Shown here piece after piece: positions 61,872 through 64,000 of a stretch of DNA of 64,000 nucleotides. Both the position numbers and the translations under genes were made by a program. Each line of letters begins with the position of its first letter. Position 1 is the stretch's first letter. The notes below the pieces were generated by a model. It was not told the DNA's origin. It worked only from the letters and a program-made list of their open reading frames with translations, and made no database searches. This stretch comes from Allacma fusca (taxonomy: Eukaryota; Arthropoda; Collembola; Symphypleona; Sminthuridae), in the NCBI GenBank assembly GCA_947179485.1, contig OX359247.1:61477131-61541130 (forward strand), read 5' to 3'.

Positions 61872-62952
61872 CTTGCTGCAAAAATCTGACTAGAAAAATA
61901 TATACTTCTCAATAATAATAATTGGATAGCAGCACGAAAACTGTGTGCCGATGTCACAGCTTCTTTCACTAAAAATACATTTAAATGCTGAGTCCGTCTT
62001 CCCAGTGAATAGTTTACTCCAAACTGTTTTTCCCCAGCTATTGTTCAAAGATCCCCTCAACGTTCTTTCCACCTATATCTTCCTTCCTGTACTCCATTTG
62101 TTGTCCCAACTTATTACGAAAGTCTCGATCCCAGTTCCAAATCACACATACAAATCGATCAGCATCCGTTTCCAAATCTCCAAAAGTTCACCTAGGCCCA
62201 TAAATGGAACACAAGTTCGCTACAGAATCACTCTTGCACTAAACCATTCGATCATAGTATCACCAATTATCTCATCTCCACCAACCCAGATTATTCGTCC
62301 AGTTGCTCCGTGATGACTAAATCTACATTCAAATCAATTACACATATGTTAAGTAAACAATAATTGTCATTTGTAACATTTATATTATTTTGAGGTTAAC
62401 CATAAATCAGCTGACAATATAATCACTGTACACATGTAACATCTGCTTTACTCATGGTTTATTATTGGTTTACAGGCAAAGGTAGAATAAACACTTGTGA
62501 CAAATTCCTAACGAAACTAAAATTGACTGTCAATACCTCCATTCTTTAAAATACACAGTAGTGTGTACACCCTCGCTATAAGAAACTTCCTTATGGGAGC
62601 CAAAAATTATTTCGAACTCATCCCAATCGACATAACATCGATTTTTCCCCCATTTAGGAACATATGTAAGTAATTACCTCTATTCGAACATTACATCCAT
62701 TTTTTAACTCCGAAAGGGAGAGTTCACTGTATTTTACGTATTAAATATATATCATATGATTTATTCATATTATAGTATTCTATTAAACAACTACATTCAT
62801 TTTTGCTTCTTAATAATCAAAATTAAATTTTTAACTCACATTCGGAGCCTTGCGCCGTAGAGGAACCCCAACTCTGAACTTACAATTAGTCCCGGCCTTC
62901 AATTCATTTTTTGGGCAATTTTTTTTGTATTGATGTAGTAATTAGATAAGGA
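61872..62952. other. Upstream region of BPNT2
   Basis: BPNT2 promoter and 5' UTR side. A 122-codon plus-strand ORF at 61945-62313 has no domain or splice context and is not called. Confidence 0.45.
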
Positions 62953-63108
62953 CTACTTCTCACTTCCACTTGTTTTTAGACTCTCTGATCCGGCGTCGTC
63001 AGTCATTTTTTGGGTCAGAGTTAATTTTACGGAAGTATTGACGAGCCCCGTCTTTGAGCCACTTTTTGTGGACGACAATGCAGTCACTTCATTGGAGGCA
63101 AAGAGGTT
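62953..63108 (-). CDS. Possible last exon of a gene continuing to the right
   Basis: Behind a good minus-strand acceptor (ACTACTTTCTAG), 51 codons run open to a TAG. They encode a Ser/Thr/Lys-rich tail (ASNEVTALSSTKSGSKTG, KMTDDAGSESLKTSGSEK). The plus strand of the same bases also shows an acceptor and an open frame, so strand is not certain. No partner exons were found up to 64000. Confidence 0.3.
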   Translation of the reverse strand, partial: NLFASNEVTALSSTKSGSKTGLVNTSVKLTLTQKMTDDAGSESLKTSGSEK

Positions 63109-64000
63109 CTAGAAAGTAGTAAATTTTAATGAAGGTAACGGGTAATTAAATCAGTTCTCATAGCTTGTAAATCTTTCCACAGTTTATTTAACTTTCTCAA
63201 AAAGATTTTAAATAAATACCAAAAACAATCAAGCTATTAAATTTGTTTGCACTTCTCATGTAAGTAAAAGTATGTAACTGTGTAGGATGTGCAGGTGCAA
63301 AATGACAATTGTTATAAACGAGCTAGCTCTATAAGCGTTGGGGTTTCAAGTTTCAATTGTGCCCGAAGAGCAAGTTATTCTTTTGCAGTAACCTCTTTCC
63401 AGCTCTAAAGCTCCAACCAAATATTTCCAGCCAGTCCTCACCATCTTTTAATTTATTGACTTATTCTTAGTTCATTTAAGCATTTTAGCCCGTGATAAAA
63501 AGGATACTAACAAAACTGGATTTAAGACACTGAGACTTAAATACCGAATTTGTCGACTAGGGGCATGCTCTAAGGACAAAAAATTGTAATGTGGTAAACG
63601 GGTCTTTCAATAATTTCCTAATTTTGATCCTCTAGATAAAAACGTCTGATGCTACAATATTATTGTGTCCCTTATAGCTTAAAAGATAGTTTATAAATAT
63701 TTTTATATATTTCAGCAAATTATCTGAAAATACTAATTTGTAATAGGTAGCAACACCGAACACTACAATATTTGCTGAGAGTAATAATTAATTATATCAA
63801 ACTCTCGCCCTCGTTATATAAAAGAAGACCTTTCCCTGGAGCTCAAATATTTGATTAAATTCCCCGGAATTTTAGTTCTTCCCCTTATTTTGGGATTTTT
63901 CTGCGAAAAGGGTCAAATTTTGTTTATTGTAGGGGGCATTTTATAAATGGAGTAGCTTGCTCTTAGCTACTTACACAAAATTGCTTTACTAATTGGAGAT
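63109..64000. other. Right end, no feature seen
   Basis: AT-rich sequence. If the exon at 62953-63108 is real, this is part of its upstream intron. Confidence 0.4.

Noticed and set aside
61945-62313. 122-codon plus-strand ORF upstream of BPNT2
   Set aside because: No domain, no splice context, and composition like the flanking AT-rich DNA.

Overview
The window looks like AT-rich nuclear DNA of an arthropod. Genes are split into short exons by GT-AG introns of mostly 50-100 bases, and their products are typical animal proteins. Collembola or another hexapod is my best guess; this rests on gene style and repeat content, not on a marker gene. No bacterial, organellar or CRISPR feature is present.

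Layout, left to right. 1-1992 is the 5' end of a BEL/Pao LTR retrotransposon on the minus strand (gag and the start of the protease, a primer site and a 392-base LTR); it runs off the left edge. 2264-3728 (+) is the 3' part of a SEC14-like lipid-transfer gene with a GOLD domain. 4962-7544 (-) is a nine-exon MIF4G-domain gene. 7.5-11 kb is repeat-rich with a doubtful small gene. 11035-24104 is a 13.07-kb Ty3/gypsy-type element with two identical 231-base LTRs. 24309-25621 (-) is the C-terminal part of a FAST-kinase-like (RAP domain) gene. 26667-30800 (-) is a LARP4-like gene. 33221-33909 (+) encodes a small STMP1/DUF4535-like membrane protein. 34.5-37.5 kb holds a minisatellite with NRF1-like sites, a hAT-type non-autonomous transposon and other repeats. 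39763-46246 (+) is a 14-exon CMTR1-like cap methyltransferase gene with a second hAT-type element in an intron. 46783-49248 (-) is NSMCE3 (MAGE family). 53285-53732 (+) is a small gene of unresolved frame. 54196-54821 (-) is EMC4. 56474-58153 (+) is QTRT2. 60180-61871 (-) is BPNT2/IMPAD1 (Golgi PAP phosphatase). A probable last exon of another minus-strand gene lies at 62953-63108.

The host genes are unlinked housekeeping functions (lipid transfer, translation control, mRNA capping, SMC5/6, membrane insertion, tRNA queuosine, PAP removal) and show no operon logic. Several adjacent pairs are convergent.

Two things stand out. First, the Ty3/gypsy element carries, beyond gag and pol, an extra ORF joining a CCHC zinc knuckle to a BTB/POZ-like fold, plus a further helical ORF ending in the 3' LTR. 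Each appears to follow its own short leader exon and intron. Second, the CMTR1-like protein has lost two of the three catalytic residues (K-D-K reads R-Q-K), which suggests a pseudo-methyltransferase.
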